From the NCBI GenBank assembly GCA_039090855.1, contig CM077011.1, positions 21,577,001 through 21,641,000 on the forward strand: DNA of 64,000 nt. Direction: 5' to 3'. The notes under the pieces are model-generated. The model was not told the DNA's origin, did no database searches, and saw only the letters and a program-made list of their open reading frames with translations. Shown in pieces: positions 22,678-33,522 of the stretch. A program made the position numbers and the translations under genes. The DNA is from Macrothele yani (lineage: Eukaryota > Arthropoda > Arachnida > Araneae > Macrothelidae). The stretch's first letter is position 1, and each line of letters begins with the position of its first letter.

Positions 22678-22890
22678 CGATGGATGTTCATTGGAAAGGG
22701 TTGTAAATTGAGACGATACCTATGTAAAACGATGGATGTTCATTGGAAAGGGTTGTCAATTGTGACGAAACCTAGGTAAAACGATGGATGTTCATTGGAA
22801 AGGGCTGTCAATTGAGACGACACCTAGGTAAAATTATCGATGTTCATTGGAAATGGTTGTCAATTGAGGCGACACTTAGGAAACACTATT
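22678..22890. repeat. 52-bp minisatellite, four copies
   Basis: CGATGGATGTTCATTGGAAA begins units at 22678, 22730 and 22782, with a shorter, diverged fourth copy near 22836. Confidence 0.93.
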
Positions 22891-23289
22891 TTTGCTCAGA
22901 AAGCAACAGACACATGTAGTGGAAACACTCTGTCTCTAGCAAATCTGATATTCAGAAGACCGCCCCTGTTAAAAAAGATCCTGCTAACTTCGTTTTGGGA
23001 TAATCATTGATCTGTTTTGGAAATTTATCAGGAAACAGGTTTTAGCAATAGTAAGCTGAAACGAGTAATTCGCCATAAAATGAGGAGATTGTTTTCGACA
23101 AACTTCTAATTCACCATTAGAAGCGGCTGCAACTACGGCGACAATTCGAAACTTCACGTCTGAGGTTCTTTCACATCAATCTTACACAGCCTGAAGCGCT
23201 CGCCACAATTTTATCTCTTCGCTCAGGTTATCAAAGTGAGTCAAAAGGTTCGTCCCATTTGCAGCTAAAAAACTTCACGATGCAAGAAA
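22891..23289. other. No recognisable gene
   Basis: Nothing firm. The right part probably holds the 3' untranslated end of the mariner remnant read leftwards from 23470. Confidence 0.35.
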
Positions 23290-23470
23290 GCCGTAAATAG
23301 GCACCTCATTCTGCGAGATACAGGCAGCTGCTTTCATAGACATTTGCCAACGTTCCACCAGGGCCACGATTCCACGGCGGTACCACTCGGCAGGTACAGA
23401 GGACCGAAATCCTGAGATTCAAATTTCCATATCTACCATTAAAGCGAGGTGCCGTCCTTATAGGAAATGT
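23290..23470 (-). pseudogene. Mariner transposase C-terminal remnant
   Basis: Minus-strand reading near 23370 gives RGIVALVERWQMSMKAAA, matching the mariner C-terminus 'RGI..LVERW..C....G.Y'. The rest of the transposase is not recognisable upstream. Short and isolated, so moderate confidence. Confidence 0.6.
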
Positions 23471-23827
23471 GTTATGGAGTAAAACAAGAGGTAATTGGAT
23501 GTGCAAAAGTCGGGACTCAATGGAAGGTAGGATATAAACTCAATCCCTTTGCAATTTGTTTAGTTTTCTGCGGACCATTTAAGAGGTGTGACTTGGGGTA
23601 TTATCCGCTTTCTACTGATGAACGCTATGTAGCGAAGGAGAAAAGCATGATGGACTCGCTATACGTATTTCGGAATAGAGTTTCCAGTCCACAGTATGTA
23701 TGTTACGCAGGGGTTTCTAGTGCACATGACAATCTGAATTCCCTCAAACGCACAGGATGCTACTCTGTTGAACCCACGTCCTTCCACAACAGGTTGTGCT
23801 TCATGGCGTGGCTTCAGCTACAGCTTT

Positions 23828-24012
23828 CCACTGGTAAATTAACGTAGGAGTATTCCCTTTTAATATTCCTTTAGAAATATTTCTCATGGAACAGGTTTCC
23901 AGCGGTAAATTACCGTAGGAATATTCCCTTTTAGTATTCCTTCAGAAATATTTCTCATGGAACAGGTTTCCAGTGGTAAATTAACGTAGGAATACTCCCT
24001 TAGGAATATTCA
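23828..24012. repeat. 71-bp minisatellite, 2.6 copies
   Basis: Units beginning CCASYGGTAAATTA start at 23828, 23899 and 23970, exactly 71 bp apart, sharing ATATTTCTCATGGAACAGGT. Confidence 0.93.
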
Positions 24013-24096
24013 TATATCTGTGACAGTACGACTCCGAGAACCAACGTCTTCTGGATTTGACAGCAGTCTCCAACAGAGAGCGACACATATTTTTCT

Positions 24097-24099
<3 letters not shown>

Positions 24100-24127
<28 letters not shown>
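24100..24127. repeat. (GT)n microsatellite
   Basis: About 14 GT dinucleotides followed by a G-rich stretch. Confidence 0.95.
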
Positions 24128-24316
24128 GGGGATGGGGGAGCTCGGATATCACTGAATGGGGTTATGTAATGACCAGCGATTGTGGATTGGGAAGGACCCA
24201 CCTCAGCTGTCATCTGTCGTGTACTGGTACCGATGTTTACTGTCATAGCTTTGACTGGAGTGCCAGTGTTGGTGGCCGTTTGACGTCCGAATCTCGACGT
24301 GTCTTCGAAACAGGTT

Positions 24317-24497
24317 GATACTCAATGGGATACAGGCAGTCGCCCGTCCCTCATTTGCGGTCAATGGTTCCAGGGAAGGGAGAGAAACAATGCCGTAGGA
24401 CAACCAAAATACCCATGCCTCACCGAGACTCGAACCCGGACCCTCCACGAACGAATGGTCATAAGCCAGCGCTTAGACCACTGCGCCACCGGGGCGG
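24317..24497 (-). mobile_element. tRNA-derived SINE, family A
   Basis: The minus-strand head at the right reads CCGGTGGCGCAGTGGTCTAA (A box region) with B box GGGTTCGAGTC. The body contains GCAGTCGCCCGTCCCT. Truncated at its tail end, so no A tail is seen. Confidence 0.85.
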
Positions 24498-25029
24498 AGT
24501 TGCTCAGCTTTCAAGCGCCCGAATCACTTTTGTACAGTGGTGCTGTTCACTAATACCTGGCCATCAAATGCACAAATCGCTGCTGCTTCTGCCTTTACTA
24601 TTTTTTTTTTCCAATAGTAACGTAGGAGCACCCCGAAAAGCTCTTTTATAGACCTCCATTATTAGTTCATCGAATAAAAAAGTGCGGTTCCGTACAAAAT
24701 GAATGTCATTAGCCTTGTGTCCATGTCATCGTGGTATTCAATCGAAGCTTCAGTGCGTTTCGCAGAGGAAGCATTATGTGTAGATGGAAACGGGACTGAC
24801 TCACCTTATAGAGTAATTACGTGATCGACGGTTTAATGGTTAGGATCAGGTGAAAAAGTGGTGCTTACATTATTTCAAGAACAGCCAGAAACCTCATCCG
24901 ATGGAATCACGAAGCCTGTGGACTGCTTCGAACAGTGTGCGTACAGCTGCAGGAAGATTGCATTGGAAATAAATGCTAGAGGTATGTAAGCTTCGCTTCG
25001 CGTTCGGTGAATATAACGACTTTCCCCTT
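24498..25029. other. No recognisable gene
   Basis: Nothing recognised. The next repeat unit begins at the right edge. Confidence 0.4.
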
Positions 25030-25610
25030 TTTTACGCTTTCCAACCGTAGGTTGAAGAAGCGTATATGCTCCAGCCTTGTCCGTCCGTCCGTCTGCACGA
25101 TAACTCGCGTAAAAATGATTCGATTTCGATGAAATTTCAATATATGATACGGAATCACCTAGAAACGAACCCTATTGAAAATGGGTGAAATGAGGTCAAA
25201 GGTCAGGACATAGGAGCTGGATCCACTTTTGTCCTTATGCGTCATACCTTGCGTCTTGCGTAAATACGGTTCGATTTCAATGAAATTTTAGTATGTGGTT
25301 GGGGACCACTTGGGAACGAACCCTATTAAAATGGGTGAAGTGGGGTCAAAGGTCACGACATACGATCGGGATCCATTCCACCAACCTTATGCGTTATAAC
25401 TTACGTAAAAATGCTTCGATTGAAACAAAACTTTATCATGTTGTTCCGGAAGTGTACTTAACCGGTTCTGTTGAATATCATTGAAATGGGGTCAAAGGTC
25501 AGGGCATAGGAGCGAGATTTATTCCACAGCCATTATCCTCATAACTTGAGTAATGATTTCTGGTATGTTGAAAAGCGTATCATAACCAATGCATTGCATG
25601 ATTTTACTAA
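25030..25610. repeat. 146-bp-array unit 1
   Basis: It starts GCTTTCCAACCGTAGGTTGA and ends near TTCTGGTATGTTGAAAAGCG, so the ends form a short inverted repeat (CGCTTTCCAAC/GTTGGAAAGCG type). Inside are three subunits of about 146-150 bp, each with GTCAAAGGTCA (25195, 25345, 25491), 'TAACT..CGTAAAAATG' and 'GATTTCGATGAAATTT'-like phrases. No transposase is present. The unit recurs at 25.64, 26.88 and 28.12 kb. Confidence 0.8.
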
Positions 25611-25635
25611 CTTGTTAATTTCAACTAGCGATTTT

Positions 25636-26515
25636 TTATGTTTTCCAACTGTAGGTTATAGAAGCTTACATGCTCCAGCTTTGTCTGTCTGTCCGTCCGT
25701 ACGATAACTCTCGTAAAAATGGTTCGATTTCGATAATAATTTAGTATGTGGTAGGTGACAACCTGGGAAGGAACCCTATTGAAAATGGGTCAAATATGGT
25801 CAAAGGTCAGGATATAGGAGCGGAATCCATCGCGTCGCCATTATGCGCTATAATTGCTTCGATTGCGACAAATCTTCATGTTGTTCCGAAAATATACTGC
25901 ACCGGTTCTGTTTAATATCATCGAAATGGGGTCAAAGGTCAAGGCACAGGAGCGAGGTTTATTCCACAGCCATGATCCTAGTAACTTGACTAAAAATGCT
26001 TCTATTGCGACAAAACTTCAGTATGTTATTCCGGAGATACACTGAACCAATTCTGTTTAATATCATCAATATGGAGTCAAAGGTCAAGGCGCAGGAGCGA
26101 GATTTATTCCACAGCTATTATCCTCATAACATGACTAAAATGATTCTATTGCGACAATTCTTTATTACGTTGTTCCGGGAGTATACGGAACCGGTTCTGC
26201 TAAATATCATAAAAAAAGGCGTCAAAGGTCAGGGCACAGGAGCGAGATTAATTCCATAGTCATTATGCTCATAACGTAACAAAAAATGCTTCTATTGCGA
26301 CTAAACTTTTTTTGTGCTGTTCCGGAGGTATACTGAACCGGTTCTGTTGAACATCATCGAAATGGGGTCAAAGGTCAGGGCATAGGAGCGAGATTTATTA
26401 ATCAGCCATTATCCTCATAACTTGAGTAACGATTTCTGGTATGTTGGAAAGCGACTCATAATCACGGCATTGCATGATTTTACTAACACATTAATTTTAA
26501 CTAGCGGTTTTTATT
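25636..26515. repeat. 146-bp-array unit 2
   Basis: Begins TTTTCCAACTGTAGGTTATA and ends TTCTGGTATGTTGGAAAGCG near 26452, then GCATTGCATGATTTTACTAA, a tail shared with units 1, 3 and 4. Five GTCAAAGGTCA subunits are present, at 25799, 25931, 26076, 26221 and 26367, so copy number varies between units. Confidence 0.8.
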
Positions 26516-26739
26516 TTCGTAAAGAGTCAATCAAGTAAACATTTTGTAAGAATACACATTGTGTGTTTTTGAATTAAAAACAATTCAGTAATCACAAGCT
26601 CGTCTTCTTAGTCTCAAAAAATAGTCGAATGTCCTTGGTCGTGGACTTTCTCATAATGATTTGTTTGGGTCAGATTCTAGTATAAGAGATTTAATTGAAC
26701 GAATACACATGGCTTATAATTTTTTCTTCAACTATTCAA
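26516..26739. other. Spacer between array units
   Basis: AT-rich, nothing recognised. Confidence 0.4.
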
Positions 26740-26870
26740 ATGCGTGGGATTCTGACAAAATGAATGTGTTTACTGCACAATATACAGGAAAAGAGAGCAG
26801 CCAAAACCCACAGCACGATATATTAAATCCAACTGACATAAAAACACACACTTCATTCTGGCGTATTTTT
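26740..26870. repeat. Left arm of ~130-bp inverted repeat
   Basis: AAAACCCACAGCACGATATA near 26805 through AAAAACACACACTT near 26854 is the complement of the sequence at 28968-29095. The arms enclose array units 3 and 4 and the TRIM. Confidence 0.75.
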
Positions 26871-27267
26871 ATTTACGCTTTTCAACCGTAGCTTGAAGAA
26901 GCGTATATGCTCCAGCTTTGTCCGTCTGTCCACACGATAACTCGCATAAAAATGGTTCGATTTCGATGAAATTTTAGTATGTGGTTTGGGACGAATCCTA
27001 TTGAAAATGGGGAAAATAGGGTCAAAGGTCAGGACATAGGATCGGGATCTATTCCATCGTCTTTATGCGTTATAACTTACGTAAAAATGCTTCGATTGAG
27101 ACAAAACTTCAGTATGTTGTTCCGGAGGTATACTGAACCAACTCTGTTTAATACGATCGAAATGGGGTCAAAGGTCAGGACATAGGAGCGAGATTTATTC
27201 CACAGCCATTATCCTCAGAACTAGAGTAATGACTTCTGGTATGTTGGAAAGCGTATACTAATCAATG

Positions 27268-27430
27268 TATAACGAAGCAAATTTCTCCGTCATTTTTGGT
27301 CTACGCCGGGATTCGAACCCGAGGCCGCTTATTCCGGAACAAGTCGCTCTACCAACTGAGCTACGCAGACGATTATTCTGATTCCTATCTGCCTTTATGT
27401 CATGTGCGTCCTGCTGGCAGGTACGTCAGA
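27268..27430 (-). repeat. TRIM copy 2, 3' LTR
   Basis: 163 bp with a tRNA-like unit at 27299-27370. It differs from the partner LTR at about five positions, including the terminal TCTGACG in place of TGTGACG. Confidence 0.85.
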
Positions 27431-27692
27431 TCTCCCCCCCCCGAAAGAGGGCCGGGGGCATGGCCCACGGGTCAGCCGTGACCATGAATCGTTGCAGGCA
27501 GCCATCCACTGTAGAACGTGCACTTGAGAACTCCCAGTCAATCTGCTGTGTGGAATGCAACATCACACATTTTTATTTTTCGAAGCACTGGAGAAGGGAT
27601 TCTCTTATTTTTCCTATCTCGTGGTGTGGAAAGAACATCACACCAATGCGAGATTTTGAACGGTCGGGTCATGCGGATAGATCGGGCGCCAT

Positions 27693-27855
27693 TATAACGA
27701 AGTAAATTTATCCGTCATTTTTGGTCTACACCGGGATTCGAACCCGAGGCCGCTTATTCCGGAACAAGTCGCTCTACCAACTGAGCTACGCAGACGATTA
27801 TTCTGATTCCTATCTGCCTTTATGTCGTGTGCGTCCTGCTGGCAGGTACGTCACA
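27693..27855 (-). repeat. TRIM copy 2, 5' LTR
   Basis: 163 bp, TGTGACG to CGTTATA on the minus strand, with a tRNA-like unit at 27724-27795. Confidence 0.85.
27724..27795 (-). ncRNA. tRNA-like unit in TRIM copy 2 LTR
   Basis: 72 nt with acceptor arms GTCTGCG/CGTAGAC, D arm GCTC/GAGC, A box TAGCTCAGTTGGTAGAGC and B box GGTTCGAATCC, both close to Pol III consensus. The T arm TCGGG/CCCGG pairs. The anticodon region is the palindrome TTCCGGAA. It is better preserved than in copy 1. Not a canonical tRNA: there is no CCA and the anticodon loop does not have the normal size. Confidence 0.75.
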
Positions 27856-27900
27856 AATGCATTGCATGATTTTACTAACTTGTTTACATTCTTCGTAGTC

Positions 27901-28109
27901 CCAGAATGAAAAGTTTTATTATTTTTAAATTGAATGAAATTATTTATTATTGTAAGATCTTGAGGTAGAGAGTTCCAAAAGTGTTGCCCAGCATAATTTA
28001 GTGACTGTTTAATATACTGAGTCCTTGGGAAAAATTGGTCTCAGTTGAAACCTACCTCTAGTATTATAGTCATGGGTAGGTAAAGAAATTTCAATTAATG
28101 TATGGTCTA
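27901..28109. other. Spacer between array units
   Basis: Nothing recognised. Confidence 0.4.
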
Positions 28110-28712
28110 TATCTTTTTTTATGCTTTCCAACCGTAGGTTTAAGATGCGTATATGCTTTAACTTTGTCAGTCTGTCTGTCCATTCGCACGATAACTCGCG
28201 TACAAATGGTTTGATTTCGATGAAATTTTAGTACTTGGTAGGGGTCTATCTGGAGACGAACCCTATTGAAAATGGGCGAAATGGGGTCAAAGGTCACGAC
28301 ATAGGAGATAGAGTCATTCATTTACTGTTATGCGTCATAACGTGTGTAAAAATGGTTCGATTTCGATGCAATTTTAGTATGTGGTAGGGGATCGCCTGCG
28401 GACAAACCCGACTGAAATGGTAGAAATTGAGTCAAAGATCAGGACATAGGAGCGAGATCCGTTCCGTTTGCCCTATGCGTCATAACTTGACTAAAAATGC
28501 TTCGATTGCGCCAAAACTTTAGTATGTTGTTATGGAGGTATATTTCACCAGCTCTGTTGAATACCATCGAAATGGGGCAAAAGGTCAAGGCCCAGGAGCG
28601 AGATATATACCACAGTCATTATTCTCATAACTTGAGCAATGATTTCTGGTATGTTGGAAAGCGTATCGTAATCAAAATATTGTATGATTTTACTAACTTG
28701 TTATTCTGCTAA
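28110..28712. repeat. 146-bp-array unit 4
   Basis: Begins ATGCTTTCCAACCGTAGGTT and ends GATTTCTGGTATGTTGGAAA with AGCG near 28668. Subunits with GTCAAAGGTCA-like cores lie at 28286, 28431 (GTCAAAGATCA) and about 28575 (GCAAAAGGTCA), the last two decayed. Confidence 0.8.
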
Positions 28713-28967
28713 TCGGCTAAATAAGACTATTACGAACATATGTATTATACAAGGTAAAAGAGTAAGGCAGTAATTTGTGTTCACAAAAATAACATCTCAT
28801 AAGTTAAATTGGTAATTATCAAACTGCAAATAAGTAGTATACAAGGGTTGATGCGTCCCTCGTCAACTTTTAAACTTCAATAATTTCAACTTGTATATAT
28901 AGAATGATTTTAATTCTCCATCATTTTAAACTTGTATACGTATAGACATAATAAAAATTAACCTGAA
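28713..28967. other. No recognisable gene
   Basis: AT-rich spacer before the inverted-repeat arm. Confidence 0.4.
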
Positions 28968-29095
28968 TTAAGTGTGTGTTTTTAATCCAGTTGGATTTAT
29001 TACATCGTGCTGTGGGTGTTGGATACATTATTTTCTTGTGTATTCTTGTCTGCACTAATATTTAATGATACTAGTGTTTACTGCAGATCAAGAAT
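28968..29095. repeat. Right arm of ~130-bp inverted repeat
   Basis: AAGTGTGTGTTTTTAATCCA then GTTGGATTTATTACATCGTG and CTGTGGG mirrors the left arm at 26740-26870 with scattered differences. Confidence 0.75.
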
Positions 29096-29193
29096 TGAGC
29101 TATCATTGACAGCCATTCATAAAATCGAGGTAGATGCTCTGGAACAATAATTTAACATTGAAATTACAATAATTACGACGTGCTCTTTGCTTT

Positions 29194-29415
29194 TTTTTTT
29201 TTTTTTTGGTTGGAGGTTTAACGGCCACCGTGAGCAACTCAATGGGCTATAAGCAGTCGCCCGTCCCTAATTTAGGGTCACTGGTTCCAGGGAAGGGAAA
29301 GAGCCAGTGCCGTAAGACAAACACAACATCCATGCCTCACCGGGATTCGAACCCGGACCCCTTTCGGACGAATGATCAGAGGCCATCGCTTAGACCACTG
29401 CGCCACCGGGGCGGC
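29194..29415 (-). mobile_element. tRNA-derived SINE, family A, with 11-bp target duplication
   Basis: The best-preserved family A copy. Target duplication CTCTTTGCTTT lies at 29183-29193 and 29416-29426. The poly(A) tail appears as the T run at the left. The head at the right reads GCCGCCCCGGTGGCGCAGTG with B box GGGTTCGAATCC. Consensus landmarks are GGCGACTGCTTATAGCCCAT and TTGCTCACGGTGGCCGTTAA on the minus strand. Confidence 0.92.
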
Positions 29416-29426
29416 CTCTTTGCTTT

Positions 29427-30599
29427 CGACTGTGCTGTATTAGTTGAAATTGTGCAATACAGGCCAGTAAAAAAAACAGAAGTCTGATATATGAATTTTT
29501 TGAGGGACGTTAAAGATAGCTCTGGTGGGTAAGAGTATTTGTCTTAAGGTCCGCACACGTGAATGATCTTGTTTCACAGTGACGGCAGATCGACAGGCAC
29601 ACCATCATTGCAGATATCTGATTTCCTGATAATTTCTACAGCCTATCTGATTGCAGTTCCCCTGGGAGATTTGAACAGGACCGCAAGCTTCCTTTCTTTC
29701 CACAGTGGACCTGCCGCGTTATATAATACTTCTTTTTATAAAGCAGTTATTCATGTGCCTTAGCGTATACAGTACTTCTTACGACGCACACATTGAGATC
29801 TTTTCGTTATGTTGAGGTAGGACTTTATATAGTCCGGGTATTTTGAAGGGAATAGAACTGCGGTTTTATATTAAAAATTTACGAATATATTTTGATGACT
29901 TGAGTGCGACTTCAATACCATGTTTCTTTAGCGAATTCTTAACACAGAATGACAGTTGACGTACATACGAAATACAGCCAGCAAATTTCATTCCACTTTC
30001 TTTTTGTGTGTTTTAGCATGCTTCTCTTCACCGTTCGAAATAGGTCGCGTAGTTCCCATTCTCGGAAACCTGCTAAGAATCCTTTCTTTATTATGTTAGG
30101 AATTTCATGATTTTTTTTTCTTCTATTACTACACGAATTAGAGATCTATGGGACTGTCTTTTCAGTTTTTAGGTTGTATCATTTCTTTTTGGACCTTCCT
30201 TATGATCTTAAAACGCGCAAGATAACTAAAATAGTTTTCTGAATGAAGATGCACATAATAATAGATAACCAAATATAAATGCGCCATTGGTGTGGCAGTT
30301 TTTTAACAAAATCCCTGTAATACATAAAAATCACGTTAATCGCTAACAGACGTAAACCAATTTTCCATTCCTGTTTTCATTTTTTTAATTCCACACAGCA
30401 ACCGTTCTTTCTAAATTAGAATTTTAAAGGAGTTGGTGAGCATAATTCATCAAAAGGTATGAAAATATGGGTTCATGATATGAAATTACGTTTTGCTTCA
30501 ATATAAATTACCATGCAACTTAAAGCAATAAATATTTCAGCATTTTGTGATATATATATATAATATATATCACAGACGTGGACCTTAACTAAAAGAGAC
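29427..30599. other. No recognisable gene
   Basis: Nothing recognised, apart from a (TA)-rich near-palindrome GTGATATATATATA...TATCAC near 30547-30573. Confidence 0.5.
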
Positions 30600-30992
30600 A
30601 TACAAAGGCTGCAGACAACTCAAAGAAGCATGGAGAGGTGCATGCTTGGTATAACCAGGAGAGATAAGAAGAGGAACTCGTGGATCCGAAAAATGACGAG
30701 AGTGGAAGACATCATGATCAGAGTTAAATCCCTGAAATGGCAATGGGCTGGACATACTGCCAGAAGGACAGACCATAGATGGACAGCCGAAATTTTAGAT
30801 TGGATTCCAAGGGACAGGAAAAGACCCAGAAAAAGACCACATGGGAGATGGGTGGATGAAATTCGTAAATATGCGGGAGTGACATGGAGGAGACTGGCAC
30901 AAGACAGACCGTTGTGGAGGAATCTTGGGGAGACCTTCGTCCAGCAGTGGATTGATAATGGTTGACAATGATGATGATGATGATGATGATGA
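30600..30992 (+). pseudogene. RTE-like non-LTR retrotransposon, RT C-terminal fragment with (GAT)n tail
   Basis: An open frame of 111 codons (30630-30965) reads MERCMLGITRRDKKR, LKWQWAGHTARRTDHRW, GRWVDEIRKYAGVTWRRLAQ and FVQQWIDNG. This is the well-known C-terminal tail of arthropod endonuclease-reverse transcriptases. No stop interrupts it, so it is younger than the copies at 6.9 and 18.3 kb. The frame ends at a normal stop, followed by GATGATGATGATGATGATGA at about 30969, the 3' tail typical of RTE-type elements. The endonuclease and RT core are missing: a 5'-truncated insertion. Confidence 0.88.
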
Positions 30993-31797
30993 TATATAAC
31001 GCAAGTATAAAATATATAAATCTTACCATACTGAAAGAGCTGTTGTAGTTAACAATCTACAAGTAGCTATATGATGACAAAACATCGTTCTTACCTGAAA
31101 AGAAAATAGATAACACTTGTATAAAATTTTGTCGTACTTTTAGTCAAATTTAACTTTCCAAACTTTAAAATCCTGAAAAAAACTAAAATTTGTCATGTCC
31201 ATTACGTTCATAACGTTTTTCATTTTAGCAATAAACAGTTAAATATGCTAGCATGGTTGGAATATTGGAATAATTACACTCATATAATAGAAAATATATG
31301 TTATTGCGAACTTTTAATACGAATTATTTACATAATTTAAACGATTAAATAAGGTAATTAGTAAAAATATATCATATAACTTTAAATTTCTAGTTTGAAA
31401 CCACAGTAAAAATGGTGAGGTCAAGTCTTATCAATCCCTGATGACTGTCTATTGTAGATAGCTTATGGGATTACAAATTATTATATAGAAACAATTTCGG
31501 TTGATCATATGCGCATCTTTAAATTTTATATTAAATAACCTCATTACACAGGGAATTGAGAAAGCAGCTATACACCTATTCGAAATCAAAGAAACACGTA
31601 TTTTGAAACTGAGATGTTCCAGCAAATTCAGCAATGCCACGTGTTAGTTGAGTAATGCAGCGAAGATTCAAAACATTTGCGCATCTTTATACAAATCGAA
31701 ACAACTGTATGTAAACGATGTCACGTGTGGACACATAAAACTGTACAAATAGAGCCTGTTCTGAGCTCTATTAATCAGTGTTACTCTTGTTCTTCAG
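30993..31797. other. No recognisable gene
   Basis: Very AT-rich, nothing recognised. Confidence 0.5.
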
Positions 31798-32265
31798 ATA
31801 GGAAAGACAAAGGACTTAAGCGAGTCGCACGAAGGCCAAATTGTAATGGACGGACAGCGGGGTCAGAAGCCTTCGAACGCAGCAAGGCTTTGAGATCTCA
31901 CAGCTACCTAAGGTAAGTACCTTCAAAAAAGTGGTCCGAGGTGAAAAAACCCACGAACCGCTGACAATTGCGGGCCGACCACAGCGTATCAATGCTAGAG
32001 GTGAGCGAATGCTATCCCTTACGGTACGAGCCAGCAGAACTTATATTGTGGCGCAACTTGCCGGTAATCTAAATGCTGCTAACGGGAGTAATGTGTCGCA
32101 ACATACAGCACACCGAACAGCGGTAAAAATGGGGCTGTGTGGCTACAGGACGCTCCCAGTGCCCATGATACGCTTGGTTCACAATCGAAAGCGCCTACAA
32201 TGGGCACGCCAGCGTAAAAAATGGACCTTGAATAACGCACACAACGCTCACGTGACGTCATATCT
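31798..32265 (+). pseudogene. Tc1-like transposase N-terminal remnant
   Basis: KDLSESHEGQIV near 31810 resembles the first Tc1 helix-turn-helix. The frame 31931-32353 then reads GRPQRINARGERMLSL, AQLAGNLNAANGSNVSQHTA and HRTAVKMGLCGYR, then RKRLQWARQRKKWTL. This matches Tc1 'L..ELN...G..VS..TV.R.L...GL' and 'RL.WAR.H..WT', the stretch before the first catalytic DES box. The catalytic part is absent after about 32265. Stops break the N-terminal third. Confidence 0.8.
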
Positions 32266-33520
32266 GTTGAACAGAGTCATGTATCTGTCTCTTTCATTAT
32301 TGGAACAAGTAAAGAGCCATCTTACTGTAGGTATTGGACAGACATCCATATAGAAACTTTGCCGGAATTTGATCAGGTACTTTTCCTGAAAAGTAAAGTA
32401 TCTATGAATATGAAAGATGCTCTAGAATAATATTCGAACAAATGAATCTATATGTGTAAGAGTCCATAAATTCGTTTCGTCGTTTGTCTTCAACAGGATC
32501 AATCAATAGATCATCTAACGATAATGGCAACAGTCTGTACAAACTCTACGCTCTCGCATTAATTTCTACTTTACACACCCTTTTCTCTCGTCATTGTTTT
32601 ATTTACATTGACTGCCTGTCAGCGTTGCGTAAAATGCACGAGAAAGATGGAGACATTACGTGCCGTTCTGAAAGAAAATCATAGAGAGAAGTAACAAAAT
32701 TTACATAAGAAACAAACTCAAAAGGAAATCTAAGTTAAAGAGATACGTCACGCCTTTGAGTAGCATCTACACCAGGAATAGCGCCCACCATACTATCACT
32801 GTGACCGAGCTGTTAGAGACCTAAGTTTCTGGCCAATTGCTCTGTCGCAAGCCCTGGATGAGGCATGGGTGATAGGATTGCCCCATGACACGGAAATAAG
32901 CTCCTATGGATCTAGGACAACACCAGCGGAACATTCTGGACTGGCAAGTGAATGCTGCAGAAGGCAGCCTTCTTGTGTTAACGTGAGTTAGCACTACAAG
33001 CGACGATGAATCTGAACCAAGTGTTGTCCAAAACTCTCCTCGTTTTCGAAGCAGGAATATTCAAAAAGCGTTCGGATTTTACGAAAACTGCCTCATAACA
33101 ATTTACTTTCTCCTCTCACCTGATCGGTAATGACCACGAACCTCTCACTGTTCAGAGTCATCCCACTAGTCTGTAGTGCAATGCATTCGACTAGTCCTTG
33201 GTGATTGGTATCCCGCTAGTCCTTGGCGAAAGGCATGTTGATTAACAGGCTCACAAAGCTTTTTATTCTCTGCTCCATGACCCAAGATATGACGGGGAAC
33301 ATCATATCACTGAGTAGTAACAGGAGTATCAAACGCCATTGTCCCTCGTTTCTTAGCCATTGGTGTAGTACTTTTAAAGGGTTACCAATCAGAAAGGATT
33401 AGTGTCAATCACCCCCCTAAGTGACTACGTTGAATGACGTAGCTAATGGGGGAAGCAAAATTTTCTCGTGCGCAAGTTGACTCGTTCCAACTTCTTTCGG
33501 TCCACTTCTTAGACAGTGAA
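32266..33520. other. No recognisable gene
   Basis: Nothing recognised. A phrase 'CTAGTCCTTGG' repeats twice near 33191 and 33216. Confidence 0.45.
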
Positions 33521-33522
33521 TA

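Larger units (their letters stand above)
27268..27855 (-). mobile_element. Miniature LTR element (TRIM) with tRNA-like LTRs, copy 2 (young)
   Basis: A 588-bp minus-strand copy of the element at 3317. The 5' LTR is 27693-27855 and the 3' LTR 27268-27430 (163 bp each, about five differences), with a 262-bp internal region of the same length as copy 1. The primer-binding site complement TCGGGCGCCA lies at 27682-27691, one base from the 5' LTR. The polypurine tract is a ten-G run followed by AGA (complement of 27431-27443). A perfect 4-bp duplication AATG flanks it (27264-27267, 27856-27859). No ORF is shared with copy 1 across the internal region. The near-identical LTRs imply recent mobilisation by enzymes supplied elsewhere. 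Confidence 0.88.
26872..27900. repeat. 146-bp-array unit 3, split by the TRIM
   Basis: Unit sequence runs 26872-27267, with GTCAAAGGTCA at 27021 and 27167, and resumes at 27856 with the common tail AATGCATTGCATGATTTTAC. Removing the TRIM and one AATG restores the tail phrase seen in unit 1 (CCAATGCATTGCATG), so the TRIM inserted after this unit was in place. Confidence 0.85.

Noticed and set aside
29194..29415. tRNA gene at the SINE head
   Set aside because: A and B boxes are present, but the unit continues into a SINE body with tail and target duplication.
30724..31029. Minus-strand frames rich in Ile/Ser opposite the RTE-like fragment
   Set aside because: Shadows of the plus-strand reverse transcriptase tail and of the GAT repeat.
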